In this document: one piece after another, positions 31,401-46,400 of the stretch
Layout of the letters: every line of letters begins with the position of its first letter
Position numbering within the stretch: position 1 is the first letter of the stretch
Assembly (NCBI RefSeq): GCF_000003815.2
Contig: NC_049990.1
Location: 163,477-227,476, forward strand
Origin: Branchiostoma floridae
Taxonomy: Eukaryota; Chordata; Leptocardii; Amphioxiformes; Branchiostomatidae
Length of the DNA stretch: 64,000 bases
Direction: 5' to 3'
Program-made: the position numbers and the translations under genes
The notes under the pieces: generated by a model
The model's input: only the letters and a program-made list of their open reading frames with translations
Database searches by the model: none
Told to the model about the DNA's origin: nothing

Positions 31401-34400
31401 CAATGAATGCACAATCAGCAGAATTTTGTGGAATTCACCTTGGGATGAATTACGTGATGTGTGTTTTATAAAACAATAATGACACTCACTAAACCCATGC
31501 AGACCCTACCCATGCATTCCCTATACGCATAGACACTTTGTTTATCGTACATATTTTTGGAAGAAATGAGGTACGCTGAGCACACCAAGAAGGCAAATTT
31601 CTCTTAAGATAGCAAAGAATACAAGAACAATACGAAATTTCTTAGCGAACCTGAAATTAGTTTGGTAACCTTACCTAAAAGTTCTGCATTGTATTCAGCC
31701 ATAGGATTTATTCAATTAGAGGGTACTTGGGGAGTTTAGTAGAAGACTGAATGCTTTTGAGGCATGCGGAGCAACTGGGTACTTTATCGTATAATGTGAA
31801 GTTGTATGCAGTTATCACTTCTTAAATGAATATCTATCGGAAAATAACACTCCCGTGTGGAGTGGAATGCCCCTTTAAGGCAACATTGTTACAAGACGTT
31901 GGATGGCTGCCACAAAGTACTGTACTTTAACTCCTGTTACAGTAACTGTAACAGTAAAGCACTGTCAACCTGAACATGCCAAATAGTTCAACCTTTTGCT
32001 GTAGTGGTGAGCAGCGGTGTTGGGGTTGTGAGTTGGTAGCCCAGATTTGCCACGGGTTCAATTTCCTGGAGCCACGAGGCTATTTCTACTTGCCTATTGT
32101 TTTCAGCTATATGCAATACTTAGATAGCAACAGTCACCGTGAAAGTGTACTAGGCACTTAACAAACAGGCTTCACCACCCCGTTTCCTTGGTTCTCCTGC
32201 CACTTTCTGATTTATCACTACAGCAATGTGATAACTTTGTGGTAAGACCAATGCCTTTGTCCCAAACCCCCTAATACACCCTTCCCACTGTATTAAACCT
32301 ACAAGACCCTCCCTGGTCTAGGAAAAGGATCTTCTGATCTAGTTTATTCAACTGGGATCACAATAGCCTGGTCTTTTTTTATTTTTTTATTTTTTTATCT
32401 ATGCTGTGACCACACCTCATCGTCTGAGATTTAATAGACGTCTGACTGTTTCGCAGGAATTCCATCTCTACCAATCTGGGTCACGCTCGACTGGGCTCCG
32501 ATTCCGTCACATCTGTCACAGAAAACAATCTCATCAAAAACATCTATCCATGAAAACTGTTATCTGTAACCTCAAACAATCTTGGGATGCCATCAGAAAT
32601 AACCTATGGAAACTGTCATCTGTAACGGCAAACAATCTGGGGAGGCCATCAGAAACTGCTCTGATGGAAACGTGTGCAATATTGCACTGCCTGACAAGCC
32701 TGACTGGCAATATCTTACTGCTGATGTACACTTTTATTGTACACAAACTGGGTGGATCTGTCGGCAATGATTTTCAGCCAAATTTCCTCTATTTCAGATT
32801 GTAAATCCATGCTGTATTAGCTGTTTCCTCCCTTACTGTTCTGTAACGTTAATGTTAGCTTTGAAATCTGTAATGTTACAGGGTATGATAACAGTTGGTA
32901 TGAAATTTTCCAGTCATTTCAGCAAATCGACAACACAGATTTTGGGCAGGACAATCTCGTTAACCATGAACTTGGCATGAAATTTTAATGAGCACATGGC
33001 CACGACTGCTGTCAACACGTCTGAATGCTGATTGGTCGGTTTCTCACGTCCCTGTGACATCATCGTCTGCAGTCAGCAGGTTCCTGCCCTATATAGTAGA
33101 GTAGATTCATCCCTCAACAGGGCTGGAAATACCACCTGCATATGCAGGTTAGTGCAGGTGCAATTGGAGCTGTGCAGGTATTTCTGGTGTGTACCTGCAC
33201 CTAACCTGCACTGGTCCATGAACTGGGTTTTATTCATAAATGATGTAGGTGTATGTGGATTGTTATTAGCTGCATTACTGCCTATAAAATATAAAAGAAA
33301 GATAGCAATGGTTCCTGAACAATTTTAGTATGATCAATACTTCCTAAATTCAGAGCTGTGCAGGTAAAATTTGTCTGGTGCAGGTAATTTTCAATGTTAC
33401 CTACACCAGTGCAGGTATGCCCCAAAACAGTATTTCGAGCCCTGCTCAAGCTACCAACATCATGCAGACTGCAGTCATCTTTCTGAGGGACGATGTCTTT
33501 CTATAAGGGATGACTGCAGTGTGCAAGATGTTGGTACAATGTAGCTTGAGGGATGAATCTACTCTACAGTATATACAGCAGGTTCCTGACCTGTGATTCA
33601 GGTTGGTTTACTATCTCCCAGTGGAGGCAGAGATACACAAGCCTGCATGTCCCAGTCATCAGTAGAGGCAGGGATACACAAGCCTGCATGTCCCAGTCAT
33701 CAGTAAGAGGCAGAGATACACAAGCCTGCATGTCCCAGTCATCAGTAGAGGCAGGGATACACAAAGCTTTCAGGCAGAGATACACAAAGCCAGCAGGCAG
33801 AGATACACAAGCCTGCAGGCAGAGATACACAAAGCTTGCAGGCAGAGATACACAAGCCTACATGTCCCAGTCATCAGTGGAGGCAGAGATACACAAGCCT
33901 GCATGTCCCAGTCATCAGTAGAGGCAGAGATACACAAAGCCTGCAGGCAGAGATACACAAAGTTTGCAGGCAGAGATACACAAGCCTGCATGTCCCAGTC
34001 ATCAGTAGAGGCAGAGATACACAAAGCCTGCAGGCAGAGATACACAAAGCTTGCAGGCAGAGATACACAAGCCTGCATGTCCCAGTCATCGGAGGAGGAG
34101 GCAGAGATACACAAGCCTGCAAGTCCCAGTCATCAGTGGAGGCAGAGATACACAAAGCTTGCAGGCAGAGATACACAAGCCTGCAAGTCCCAGTCATCAG
34201 TAAGAGGCAGAGATACACAAAGCTTGCAGGCAGAGATACACAAGCCTGCATGTCCCAGTCATCGGAGGAGGAGGCAGAGATACACAAGCCTGCAAGTCCC
34301 AGTCATCAGTGGAGGCAGAGATACACAAAGCTTGCAGGCAGAGATACACAAGCCTGCAAGTCCCAGTCATCAGTAGTGGCAGAGATACACAAAGCTTGCA

Positions 34401-37400
34401 GGCAGAGATACACAAGCCTGCATGTCCCAGTCATCAGTAGTGGCAGAGATACACAAAGCTTGCAGGCAGAGATACACAAAGTTTGCAGGCAGAGATACAC
34501 AAAGCCTGCATGTCCCAGTCATCAGTAGAGGCAGAGATACACAAAGCTTGCAGGCAGAGATACACAAAGCCTGCAGGCAGAGATACACAAGCCTGCATGT
34601 CCCATCATCATAGAAAATCCTTCCAACAGACAATGTCTGATAAGTCAATCCTTCAGCAGATCAGAAGAGCTGATTGAGCAGCTCCCAGATGCCCTCATCA
34701 TATTGCTGTACAGACCCTACCTGCTGCGTCCTCAGTATAAGCCTTAGCACACTGTACAGCACATCTGCTGTGGCATCAACTGAATGACATTTGCTGAATA
34801 AACCACTAAATATGCCATTCATAGAAACCAGTCAATATTCAACCTGAGATTAACAAGTTCAAATCTGGGCAAGAATTGGTGAAGATAAACCCAGCACGGA
34901 TGAGGACCCGTCAACTCAGTTGCTTATGACAAGATGTAAACAATAACAGGAAGCAGGAAGGAGACGGTATAATATGACCATCGCTATATATAACTATTTT
35001 TCATTGTTTCATCATACTTGTATCTGTAGTTGGTATAAGTATAACCACCCTCCAATATAACAAACCAGCTTCTGCATCTGTATCTGTATTGTGTATTTGA
35101 TGTAACTAACCTTTGGCATAATATATCAGATTACACTGTGCATAATGACATAAGCCACAACATCACCCCCACCTAACTCCTTCTGCTTTTCCCCCTACCC
35201 GTTCACCTTTTCCCCCGGACTTCCTCTTAACCCCCGCTGTACTTCATCTGTGCCCCCGTCATTCCTCTTTACCCCCGGTGTAATTCTGCTTTTCCCCCGC
35301 CCTTCTGCTTTACCCCCAATGGCCGCCGTCAACCCGAATTTCACGTAGTCGACACGAAAATCGTTCGGAAAGTAACAATAACGGTTGCGCCACGGAACAT
35401 GAAATAGCCTATGCTCTAGTACACATTCTGGGCCACCTTTCTGCCAAGTGGCGTTTCACAACTCCTTCCCATTCTGAACTGAAAAGCCATGTGCCCTCAG
35501 CAGCGCGTCGTTTGTGGCGCTCCACTACTACATGTACTTCCTGGAGGCTGGGTGGTGGAGCGCTTGAGGCCGGGGTTTTGCGGCGTTTCAGAAAATCATT
35601 AGGCTTGGCATCAAATTCAGGATCTTATAATTCTTATAAATGCAATGGTGAAGTGATGGTAACAATATAGTATGGGAATGAGGTACAAAGAGAGTGCAGA
35701 ATCAATTCACTAAAGACAGGCATAGAATGCGTACACTATTAAAGGGTCGGAATGGTTCCATGTATACATGTAGCATTTGAAGTTTTCACTTGATGTAACA
35801 GATCTTCATAAAATGTCTGCTGCGGCATCTTTAATACGTCACGTCACGTATGCTGTGGTTTCAGTACCGTGTGTCTGTATTTGTGTTTGTGAACAGTGTA
35901 ACTCAAGGAAGAGTGGCTGGATCTTTGGCATGCAGAACGTGTGGGAACAGTCGAAATGCAGCAGGGCGTACAATACATGCGAGTAACAAGAAATGTATGA
36001 AGAGAGCCCATGATATCTTGGTACTAAGGGACTGTAAATGGACACATAGCGAGTTTGTAAAAAAAAATAAAGGGTATACATTTTGTATTATGAAATGTAC
36101 TCTTTCTTTACTAAGCATACCGAGAAGTCACAGTGAGATAAAAAAAAATAGTTGGGTCCCACTATGCTGGTCAGGCTGAGACGCATTGCCTATTCACGGG
36201 CGCGACCCTGCCCCTCGGATCGACACGGGGACTTTTACCTGCGTTGTTTCCAACCTGGGTCGGTGTGTCCCTCTTGAAACAGAACAACCTGTTAGTCCTG
36301 GGCTCCTGGGTAACCATATCGGTGCCGAACTTAGCGAGTCGCCCAATCGTCATAGCGCGCCGGCCTCAAGCGCTCCACCACCCAGCCTCCAGGAAGTACA
36401 TGTAGTAGTGGAGCGCCACAAACGACGCGCTGCTGAGGGCACATGGCTTTTCAGTTCAGAATGGGAAGGAGTTGTGAAACGCCACTTGGCAGAAAGGTGG
36501 CCCAGAATGTGTACTAGAGCATAGGCTATTTCATGTTCCGTGGCGCAACCGTTATTGTTACTTTCCGAACGATTTTCGTGTCGACTACGTGAAATTCGGG
36601 TTGACGGCGGCCATTGGGGGTAAAGCAGAAGGGCGGGGGAAAAGCAGAATTACACCGGGGGTAAAGAGGAATGACGGGGGCACAGATGAAGTACAGCGGG
36701 GGTTAAGAGGAAGTCCGGGGGAAAAGGTGAACGGGCAGGGGGAAAAGCAGAAGGAGTTAGGTGGGGGTGCAACATAACCTGTTAGTAAATCTAGGTCAGA
36801 ATTAATCAGGAATTACAACATCTGAAGGGGCATTAATTAACGACACACAGCCACAGATACACAGCACCAACTGTACAGCGAACCAGCTGGCTAAAGGACG
36901 GTGTAACACTAATATGGGTGAATCTGGGCCAGCCCCTGCACAAGTACCTGCTGCACAGGAATTACAGAAGAGTTTGAGCTTTAGAGCTGTTCTGTATGAG
37001 CAGCCCAACAATCAGTCAGAGCCATCAGACACATGCTGCATTAGCTACAGTATGAGCAAATCTGGGTCATGCACATGGAGGCTAGCATCCACTCAGCATG
37101 AAATCAACAATTCACACCAGCCTCTACATGTATCTGTCTTTGTATAGCCTGACTATAACTGCACCATCAGACATGTGCTGCACTAGCAATGAGCGAATTT
37201 GGGTCAGCTGTAACATTCCCACGGCTTCCCTCGTGTACAAGAGACTTGCATCCACTCAACAACAATCCACACAGGATTCACAGTCTGAACACAACCCTGT
37301 ATGGCAAAGCAGAGCTTCAGAAAGATGTGCCACATCAGCTACGAGCAAAACTGTGTCAAAAACATTCTGTTGGCCCTCCCACCTGAATACAGAAGACTCA

Positions 37401-40400
37401 ACATGAAAATTATTCACAGCCTGAAAACAACCCTGTATGGTGAAAAATGCAAAACAGTCATCTTCAGAAATCAATTGCTGGGATCAGAGATGTGCTAATG
37501 TCTAAATCTAGGTCAGCCGGAACATTACCTCAGCATTTCTGCATTACACGGAAGACATGAAATACAGACTGGCATCAACTAGTTACTGGAAAAACAATGC
37601 ACACGAGTCGCCTGAAAACAGCAACATCAACATGACCTGAGCCAACCCTCCGAAGCGTTACCAGGTTTTACTCTAAAACCTCTACCCCCCCCCCCCCCNN
37701 NNNNNNNNNNNNNNNNNNNNNNNNNNNNNNNNNNNNNNNNNNNNNNNNNNNNNNNNNNNNNNNNNNNNNNNNNNNNNNNNNNNNNNNNNNNNNNNNNNNN
37801 NNNNNNNNNNNNNNNNNNNNNNNNNNNNNNNNNNNNNNNNNNNNNNNNNNNNNNNNNNNNNNNNNNNNNNNNNNNNNNNNNNNNNNNNNNNNNNNNNNNN
37901 NNNNNNNNNNNNNNNNNNNNNNNNNNNNNNNNNNNNNNNNNNNNNNNNNNNNNNNNNNNNNNNNNNNNNNNNNNNNNNNNNNNNNNNNNNNNNNNNNNNN
38001 NNNNNNNNNNNNNNNNNNNNNNNNNNNNNNNNNNNNNNNNNNNNNNNNNNNNNNNNNNNNNNNNNNNNNNNNNNNNNNNNNNNNNNNNNNNNNNNNNNNN
38101 NNNNNNNNNNNNNNNNNNNNNNNNNNNNNNNNNNNNNNNNNNNNNNNNNNNNNNNNNNNNNNNNNNNNNNNNNNNNNNNNNNNNNNNNNNNNNNNNNNNN
38201 NNNNNNNNNNNNNNNNNNNNNNNNNNNNNNNNNNNNNNNNNNNNNNNNNNNNNNNNNNNNNNNNNNNNNNNNNNNNNNNNNNNNNNNNNNNNNNNNNNNN
38301 NNNNNNNNNNNNNNNNNNNNNNNNNNNNNNNNNNNNNNNNNNNNNNNNNNNNNNNNNNNNNNNNNNNNNNCCTCCCCCCAAAACTTTATACAGACCTGTG
38401 TGCCTGGAGTTATCCCTGAGCTGACACAGCGGCAGGGTTAGGGTTTACACCTGACCACCACCCCCCCAACACACACACACACACACACCAAACGTTATAC
38501 AGACCTGTGTGCCATGAGTTATTCCTGAGCTGACACAGCGGACAGGGTAAGGGTTTACACCTAACCCCCCCCCCGCCCACACACACACACCATACGTTAT
38601 ACAGACCTGTGTACCCATAGTTGTGCCTGAGCTGACACAGCGGACATGCAGCCCGCTCCACCCTGCAGGTATCGGCCCACCTGCCGTAGTATACAGCCCA
38701 GTAGGGACGGCCCACTGAGCCCGCCATGCCTGGCCTGTCCTAGTCAATCCTGGCCCGTCTTGCCTGGCCCTTCCCGGCCCGTTCGCAGCCACAGTCTGTA
38801 CTACACCATGAATAATGCAGGTTCTGAGTCATAAACTCCCTGCCGGTAGGTTTTTACAGCAGATCCGATCAATGACGTCTCTACAGATGATGTTATCCAG
38901 ACTCACTGCAGAGGGAAACCTGCCGGTACACGAACAATGGTGGAACGCTGGCAGGGGTCTGAAGAATAGTAGGAACTCTTACAGCAGTCTGGCACGATGG
39001 TAAGGTCACCACAGTGTAGTACATGTAACCAGGCCGGCTCAGGGCTCCATCAGGGTACAGCCATGAATGGTAATATCAGCCGGATCCATGCGGAAAAATG
39101 CGGCTCCCGTGTCGCACGCTCTCACGCAACAAACCGCTCGTAAAATTGCAGCAACATTCAGCAATAAATCCCGCTAGAGCACCTACGGGGCCTTGTATAC
39201 ATGTCCGATATTGAGAAATCCCATGGGAGCAGCTATGGGGCCTTGTGTATGATGAATCCTGTATAACTGAGTTATGTCGATGACCCTATGGGAGCAGCTA
39301 TGGGGCCTTGTGTAAGTGAGTTACGTTGATGACAGTGGAAGCAGCTATGGGGCCTTGTGTAAGTGAGTTACGTTGATGACCCATGGGAGCAGCTATGGGG
39401 CCTTGTGTAAGTGAGTTATGGCGAGGACACAGAAGGAGCAGCTATGGGGCCTTGTATATGATAAATCCCATGTAAGTGAGTTACGGTGATGACTTTATCC
39501 TTGTGCTTCGGAGATCACAAATCTCATCAGTCAGGGCGGCCGCATTACTGTGGGGGCTCTGATGGCAGCCGGGTGGAAAATGCACCGCTACAGGAACAAT
39601 GCTCAGGCTTAGGTAAACAATAACGCCCCGTGGTCGTTATTATCCCATATCTCCCTGGGGTTGTTAGTCCTGCCTGCAGGAGTTTGTTCCTGACATTCTA
39701 TATCATTATTGTTAACTGAGAAACAGTCGTGTAGTTCCCAGACAGTCACGTATCCTGTTACGTCATGTACCCTGTAATATGAGACATCATCACATCACAT
39801 TGTTAGCCTAAAAGCCTTCTGACGCAGCGCGGCTCTCGCAGGGCGGCTACGAGCTGAACATGATCAAATTACAGCGATGTAACATGATTACACGAATCAG
39901 GAGCAGGGAACTCAACCCTGTGTCATCGTGATTCTCTGTCCATTATGGTGAATCATTGTGGAAAACATGTTCCTGTTCATGGTGCTGATATTACTACAGT
40001 AATGCTGTTAGACTCTATGCTATTTTTCCTGTGTCATCCTGATTTTCTCCCCAGACCACTATAAAGTGGTTTATGACTGTATATACATGTTCCTGTTCAT
40101 GGTGCTGATATTACTACAATAATGCTGTTAGGCTCAGTTTTACACTACTGTGTAAAATGCTATTTTTCCTGTGTCATCCTGATTTTCTCTGCTTACCACT
40201 ATGGTTTATCACTGTATAAAACATAGGCCTGTCCCTGAAGCTGATATCACAACTGTGGGACTGGGTCAGTTTTTCACTGCTGTGTAAAATGCTATTTTTC
40301 CTGTGTCATTGTGATTTTCTCCCCAGACCACTATAATATGATATATCACTGTGATTAACATGTTCCTGTCCCTGATGCTGAAATCACAACTGTAGGGCTC

Positions 40401-43400
40401 AGTTTTCCACTACTGGCTGAGTCGAAAGCTAATTTTTCCTGTGTCCACACCAATAATATATGGTACATCAATGTGATAAACATACTCCCGTGTCATCATG
40501 GTTTTCGCCAGACAACTTTGATAAGTCACTGTGATAAACATGTTCCTGTCCCTGATGCTGATATCACAACTGTAGGGCTCAGTTTTCCACTACTGTGTAA
40601 AATGCTCCTTTACCTGTGTCATTATGATTTTCTCTGCTTACCACTCTGGTATATAACTGTGATGAACATATCAATGTCCCTGACACTGTTACTAACGTTG
40701 CTATTGCTGATATAACTGTTGTGCTCAGTTAAACAGTTTCTACACATACAGATCCGTATCTCGATGAAGCGATTTGTACTGTAAATAATTGCACTGTAAA
40801 GGTTTTGTATGTGTTACGTGTACGTTATGTCATGTGTGAACTTTTATCCAGGAAGACTAGCGGTGTACCATCTTGCATCACAGCTAATGGACGATTAAAG
40901 CCTCTAAAGCCACAACTGACTGTGTAAAATGCTATTTTTCCTGTGTCATCCTGATTTTCTCGGCTTACCACTGTGCTATATCATTGTGAAAAACGTGCTT
41001 GTCCCTGGTGCTGATATCACAACTGTAGGTCTCAGTTTTCCACTACTGTGTAAAATGTTTACCTGTGTCATTCTGATTTTCTCCCCAGACCATTACATTG
41101 TGGTATATCACTGTGATAAACATATGCCTGTCCTTGGTGCTGATGTTACAATGGTTAGGCTCAGTTTTCCACTACTGTGTGAAATGCTACTTTTCCTGTG
41201 TCATTGTGATTTTCTCTGCTCACCACTATGATATATCACTGTGATAAACATATTCCTTCCCTGGTGCTGGTTTAATTGTAAATGTAGCTATTGCTGATAT
41301 AACTGTTGGGGTCAGTTTCCACAACTGGCTGTGTAAAATGCTATGTTTCCTGTCGAATCGTGATTTTCTCCCTAGACCACTGTAATGGTACATCACTGTG
41401 ATAAATGTACTCCTGTCCCTGGTGCTGATTCTCTCAACATACCACTATGGCAAGTCACAGTGTTAAGCATATTCCTGCCCTTGGTGCTGATACTACAATA
41501 GTTAGACACAGTTTTCCACCACTGGCAAAGTAAAGTGCTATTTTTCCAATGTCATTCTGATTCTCTCTCCAGTACAAAATGCCTTGTGGAAGGCACAGAA
41601 CCTCCTGCTATGCCCCCCCCCCCACACACACACGCACGCACACAGGACCTGTGCAAAATGCTCCCAGTGCACTATCTGGCACCGCATCAACCTAACCTTT
41701 GACCCCTGGTGTAATCCCCCCTCATTAGCATACAGGATTATTGATCGCCTGGCCCAATAACGAGCCTGTCACAATCAATACTCTGCCTGCTGCAGCCCTA
41801 ATGGTGAAACAGCCACACATCTGTCACCGTGACAACCATTATTCCTGCCTCAGCAAGAGCCAGGGCCATTTGTTACATAATTATAGATGCCTTCCTCGGG
41901 TAGTTATCACTTATTCTGAGCAAATTACAAACTACTACATGCAAATAAGAGCACACAGTTAAGGTTATGAGGCCATTTCAGATGGTGTCGCCATTCCATG
42001 TCAGTGTTCGGCCACTACAATTCACTTCCCCGGTTTTCAGACATTTTAATGTAAAAATGTCAACATGAAAACAGCTGGGAGAAAACTTTAATCTATGTTT
42101 GCTCCACAAGATTGTGGTAGCAAGGTGCAAAAAGTACACAGACTGTTCCCTTATCTTTGCAATTTTCTATCTTAGCAATATCTGTTTTTGAATGTATTAA
42201 AATCAGTTACTGGTAGGCCAAACCAACAATGCTTGTCCAGTTTGTAAAGAGATCAAAGGTCTGACTTCCGTGTAGCTTATTTCACACACACAATGATATG
42301 CTACATTGTTTGCCACCAAGAACCCATGTAACATGCAGGTATCAGACAGAAACCGACGCAAATTCCAAGCAATTTTCTTTCCTGTCAGAATCAGCAGGTA
42401 ACAAATCATGTCAATGTCAAACATCAGCTGAGCAGCCTGTCACAGGCGGTCACAAAACTGGTAACAAATCATGTCAAAGTCAAACCCCTGCCATGGACAA
42501 AAGCCTCCCAGCATGCAGCTGGCGTCAAAATAATTCTGGCGAGGATTTGTACCAATCCGGGGAATCAGAATCCTGATAACAACAGACGGTACCCAACATT
42601 ATACCACTGGGGGACAATACTCTTACTCAACTGTCTGGAATTCCCACAAACTCTCCACTCATGTGAAAATTGTATATGCAGTAAGTCCGTCCACACACAG
42701 ACATAACACTGTTGACTATTCCTATGTGTGGTCAGACCATGCACACTCAGACCCTGTCAACTATTTGACCTTGATGCGAAATGGTGATATATGTTGACAT
42801 TAAGAGACTGAGTTCAATTAAAAAGACCAAGACTGCATGACAAAGCCTGATGAGGTCCTGTGGAGAACCACAGAGAGAATGATACCTGATCTGAGACAAA
42901 TTACTTTCATACTGTCAGTCAAAGGAACCAAAACATCTGAACATGACATCTCTCGTCCTAACCCCAACCCATCCCTTATCCCAAACTAGTTGGAAAAACA
43001 AGCATTGCTGCAAGATGCATGAAGCCCACGGGCCTGTAAAAGTTGACTAAATTACTTTCTTGAAAACCACAGGGTAAAAACATTTGTTTTAGTTTGTTAG
43101 CATCAACAACCAATGCTTGAAAATTTGCTTGAATTCCAATGCTCTTAGGGGAGTTAACAAGCAAACAGTTTGCAAACATGATGCAAAGCGCATTACTTAA
43201 GAAAAACACACGTCGGTAAAGCCTTATTCTATCTGTATAGCACATGATTGAAGCTCGGGTCATCCTGATTTTCTTTCCTTACCACTGTTATATCACTGTA
43301 GAAAACAACTGTAACGTTACGTTTATGTAGAACATAGGTTGGGATTAGGACCACTCACGTTACCATACACTACACTGTACCTTCAGAGCAAAGATAGGCA

Positions 43401-46400
43401 TCATGTAGAATGCAGGTTTTAACCCTCTCAACACGTCATAAAATTTTTTCCTGTATACCATATACGACATATAATTTCAGTCTATACAGGTGTCAATTAG
43501 TACTTTTTGTGTATTATTATTACAGCTGTTATGTAAGGAGTAGACTAGGAAAACTATATATTGCTGGAAAGCTCACAGAATGGCCTTTCCAAAACAAGCA
43601 AAATAAATATCATACCATCAATCTGAGGACAGCAATCGTCATGGAAACCACTCAAAAACACATTTGCAACACTCTCAAAAAAAGCTTCACAAAAGAAAAC
43701 ATTTGGCTAGGGACTGGGTTTTTTGTGTCATTTATCATAAAACTATGTAGAAATACTCAATTATACATACACAATGCTGGTATGCTGTTAGAATGACCAA
43801 AAACTAAAAATCAAAGCATGATTTCAAATAAGTTCAGTGTTGATAAACAAATGTTCACCCCAATAAACAGTTGTGCCCCCCTCCCCACACCTGTAGTTGT
43901 ACTATTGAAATAATGAATATGCCTTGTGCTAAATGGCAAATTATTTTTCTGGATGTTCTCCACATATCAGGGAGTCAAATAAATCCTATTACTTATGATT
44001 TGGGTAGAGAAACAGGTATCAGAGTATCTAAAATGTCAATTGAGACCAGTGACCTTTCTGACCTGATCTGGTCCTCCTCATGCCCAAGAAAAACAACAAG
44101 GAAGCATGCATGTAGAACTCATTAGACACGGTGATATCAGCTCATTTGATCTCAACAAAAACAGCTGGGTGTTTGCCTTGCTGTCCCTCAAGGATTTCCC
44201 TGTCATCACTCCTGTAAGCCACCAACAAAATTATCCACCAAATTGTCTCCATTTCTGCTAAATTTACTAAATAAACCTGTAGAAAACTGAAGCCAAAACA
44301 CATGCTGGAGGCCTCAGAAACAGGGCTCAAATGCTACATCCCTTCTGGTTGGTCAAAGATACAAGCATCCTGATTGGCAAACTCTGCCAAATTTCCCATT
44401 TCACAGTAGTCAGTTTGAATTTCCCGCCGGAATTAAACCTGAAGCCACGATCGTGGCTTCTCGTGTCCTATGGGAAAGCCATGATAGTGGCTTCTCGTGC
44501 TGAGAGGGTTAAGGCTGAAATGTGGTTTCCTTTTTGGTAGACTCTGCTTTGATCCTGGCGGGTGGTTTTACACTTCTGGCTGATAACGTCCATCAAACCC
44601 TGAGTTCAGTCAGCACAACTTGCATCAGACAGACACGCCGTGGCAAATAACAGGAGTGTGTAATCAGTTATGAAATTAGGAAAGGCAGGACTACAGACTG
44701 TATAAAGCTTGGCCAGGCGATGAATAAAAGACCAATCCACATCCTCTCCAACATAAGCTGTAGTCAGAAAGCAGGGAACTGACAATATTGCAAGTTTTGC
44801 CCCCCCCCCCCTCACCCAGCTAGAAGTAAACAATTATTCATGACCTTGGCTTCAAGGACAATGGTACAAACTAGCGGCATGTTTGCTGAAACCATGCACA
44901 ACTCCCTCTGGGCGGAACATGAGAGGTCCGTTATACCACACACGTACACTTCACCAGTCGGGATGATTACTTCTGGCTAAACAAACCCTGATCCTGTAAA
45001 TCTGCCTGTAACGTTATTCATAACCTAATTCACATGTAGGGATATCAGCATGGGCTAGACACTAGCACAATACATAATGCCACATTCCCGGCTGAAAATA
45101 CTTTTGTAAACCCTGATCTTTAAGCCATTACCAGTAATGTTATATATTCATAACCCAATTCACATGTGCGAATATCAACACGGGCTGGACACTAACAGTA
45201 ACACAATACATAGTTTTCACATCCCCTGATCTTTAAACCATTGCCAGTAATATTACATATTCATAACCTAATGCACATGTGGGGACATCAGCAATAAAAA
45301 CATAATACTAGAGATCTGAACAAACCCTGATCTTTAACCCCTGAAAGCAATGTTCTATAATCAGTAATGTTCTATAATCAGTAATGCTCTATAACCAGCA
45401 ATGTTCTATATCTTTAACCCCTGCCAGTGATGTTCTATAATCAGTAATGTTCTATATCTTTGACCCCTGCCAGCAATGTTCTATAATCAGCAATGTTCTA
45501 TATCTTTAACCACTACCAGCAATGTTCTATAATCAGCAATGTTCTATTATATAATATCTCTAACCCCTGCCAGCAATGTTCTATAATCAGCAATGTTCCA
45601 TATCTCTAACCCCTGCCAGTGATGTTCTATAATCAGCAATGTTCTATAATCAGCAATGTTCTATATCTTTAACCACTACCAGCAATGTTCTATAATCAGC
45701 AATGTTCTATAATCAGCAATGTTCTATATCTTTAACCCCTGCCAGCAATGTTCTATAATCAGTAATGTTCTATATCTTTAACCCCTGCCAGCAATGTTCT
45801 ATAATCAGCAATGTTCTATATCTTTAACCCCTGCCAGCAATGTTCTATAATTATTATAACCACCCCTAACCCCAGCTGTGGAGACTGCTGGCAGCGGCAG
45901 TTCTGCACAAATCTCAGCTGCACGCTTAATTACCAGCCAATGGACTGAGGACAATATGGGGGACATGAATTATACAATATTAGCAGTAAGGATGTATTAG
46001 GGCACTGGGTAAATAAGGTGTTTGACAAGCAAAAAATCTTCTAAAATCCTCGCTCACATAACAGCAATAGCATATTGGTCAAATGCCTGCTAAAATTGTA
46101 CTGTATGAATTATACAATAATAGTCTTGAATAACTAGGATATATAAGTAAACAGTAAGCAGAATATATAAAAATATTATAACTGTATACAGTAGCTATCT
46201 GGACAGTCTTAATAATGTGTAATGTTTGATTAAAAAAATTAGTACCGAAAATAGAACTGAAGTGTTATGATTCCCATATATGCTGAACATACTCCATGAA
46301 TTATACAATATTCCTGTATAAGCACAATTATATGATAAAAATTAAAGCAAGGCAGTGAAGATGGCTGTGTAGAAACAATCTGAATACAAAAGTCAATCCT

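Noticed and set aside
33605-34610. CRISPR-like alternation of repeat and 'spacer'
   Set aside because: The intervening words are themselves repeats, and the host is eukaryotic; it is an ordinary minisatellite.
33553-34677. Open frames on both strands (up to 230 codons)
   Set aside because: The region is a 21/42-bp minisatellite with no start context, domain or splice structure.
35850-36179. ORFs in the core of the long-TIR element as a transposase
   Set aside because: They are short, overlapping on both strands, and without DDE or other recognisable motifs.
36914-37147. ORF with MGESGPAPAQV start
   Set aside because: It lies in decayed ~140-bp repeats with no domain or consistent donor.
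38410-38792. Possible RhoGEF first exon on the - strand near the second gap
   Set aside because: The frame that would end in phase 1 starts with GTG, not ATG; the ATG frame ends in phase 2, and much of the stretch is a tandem repeat.
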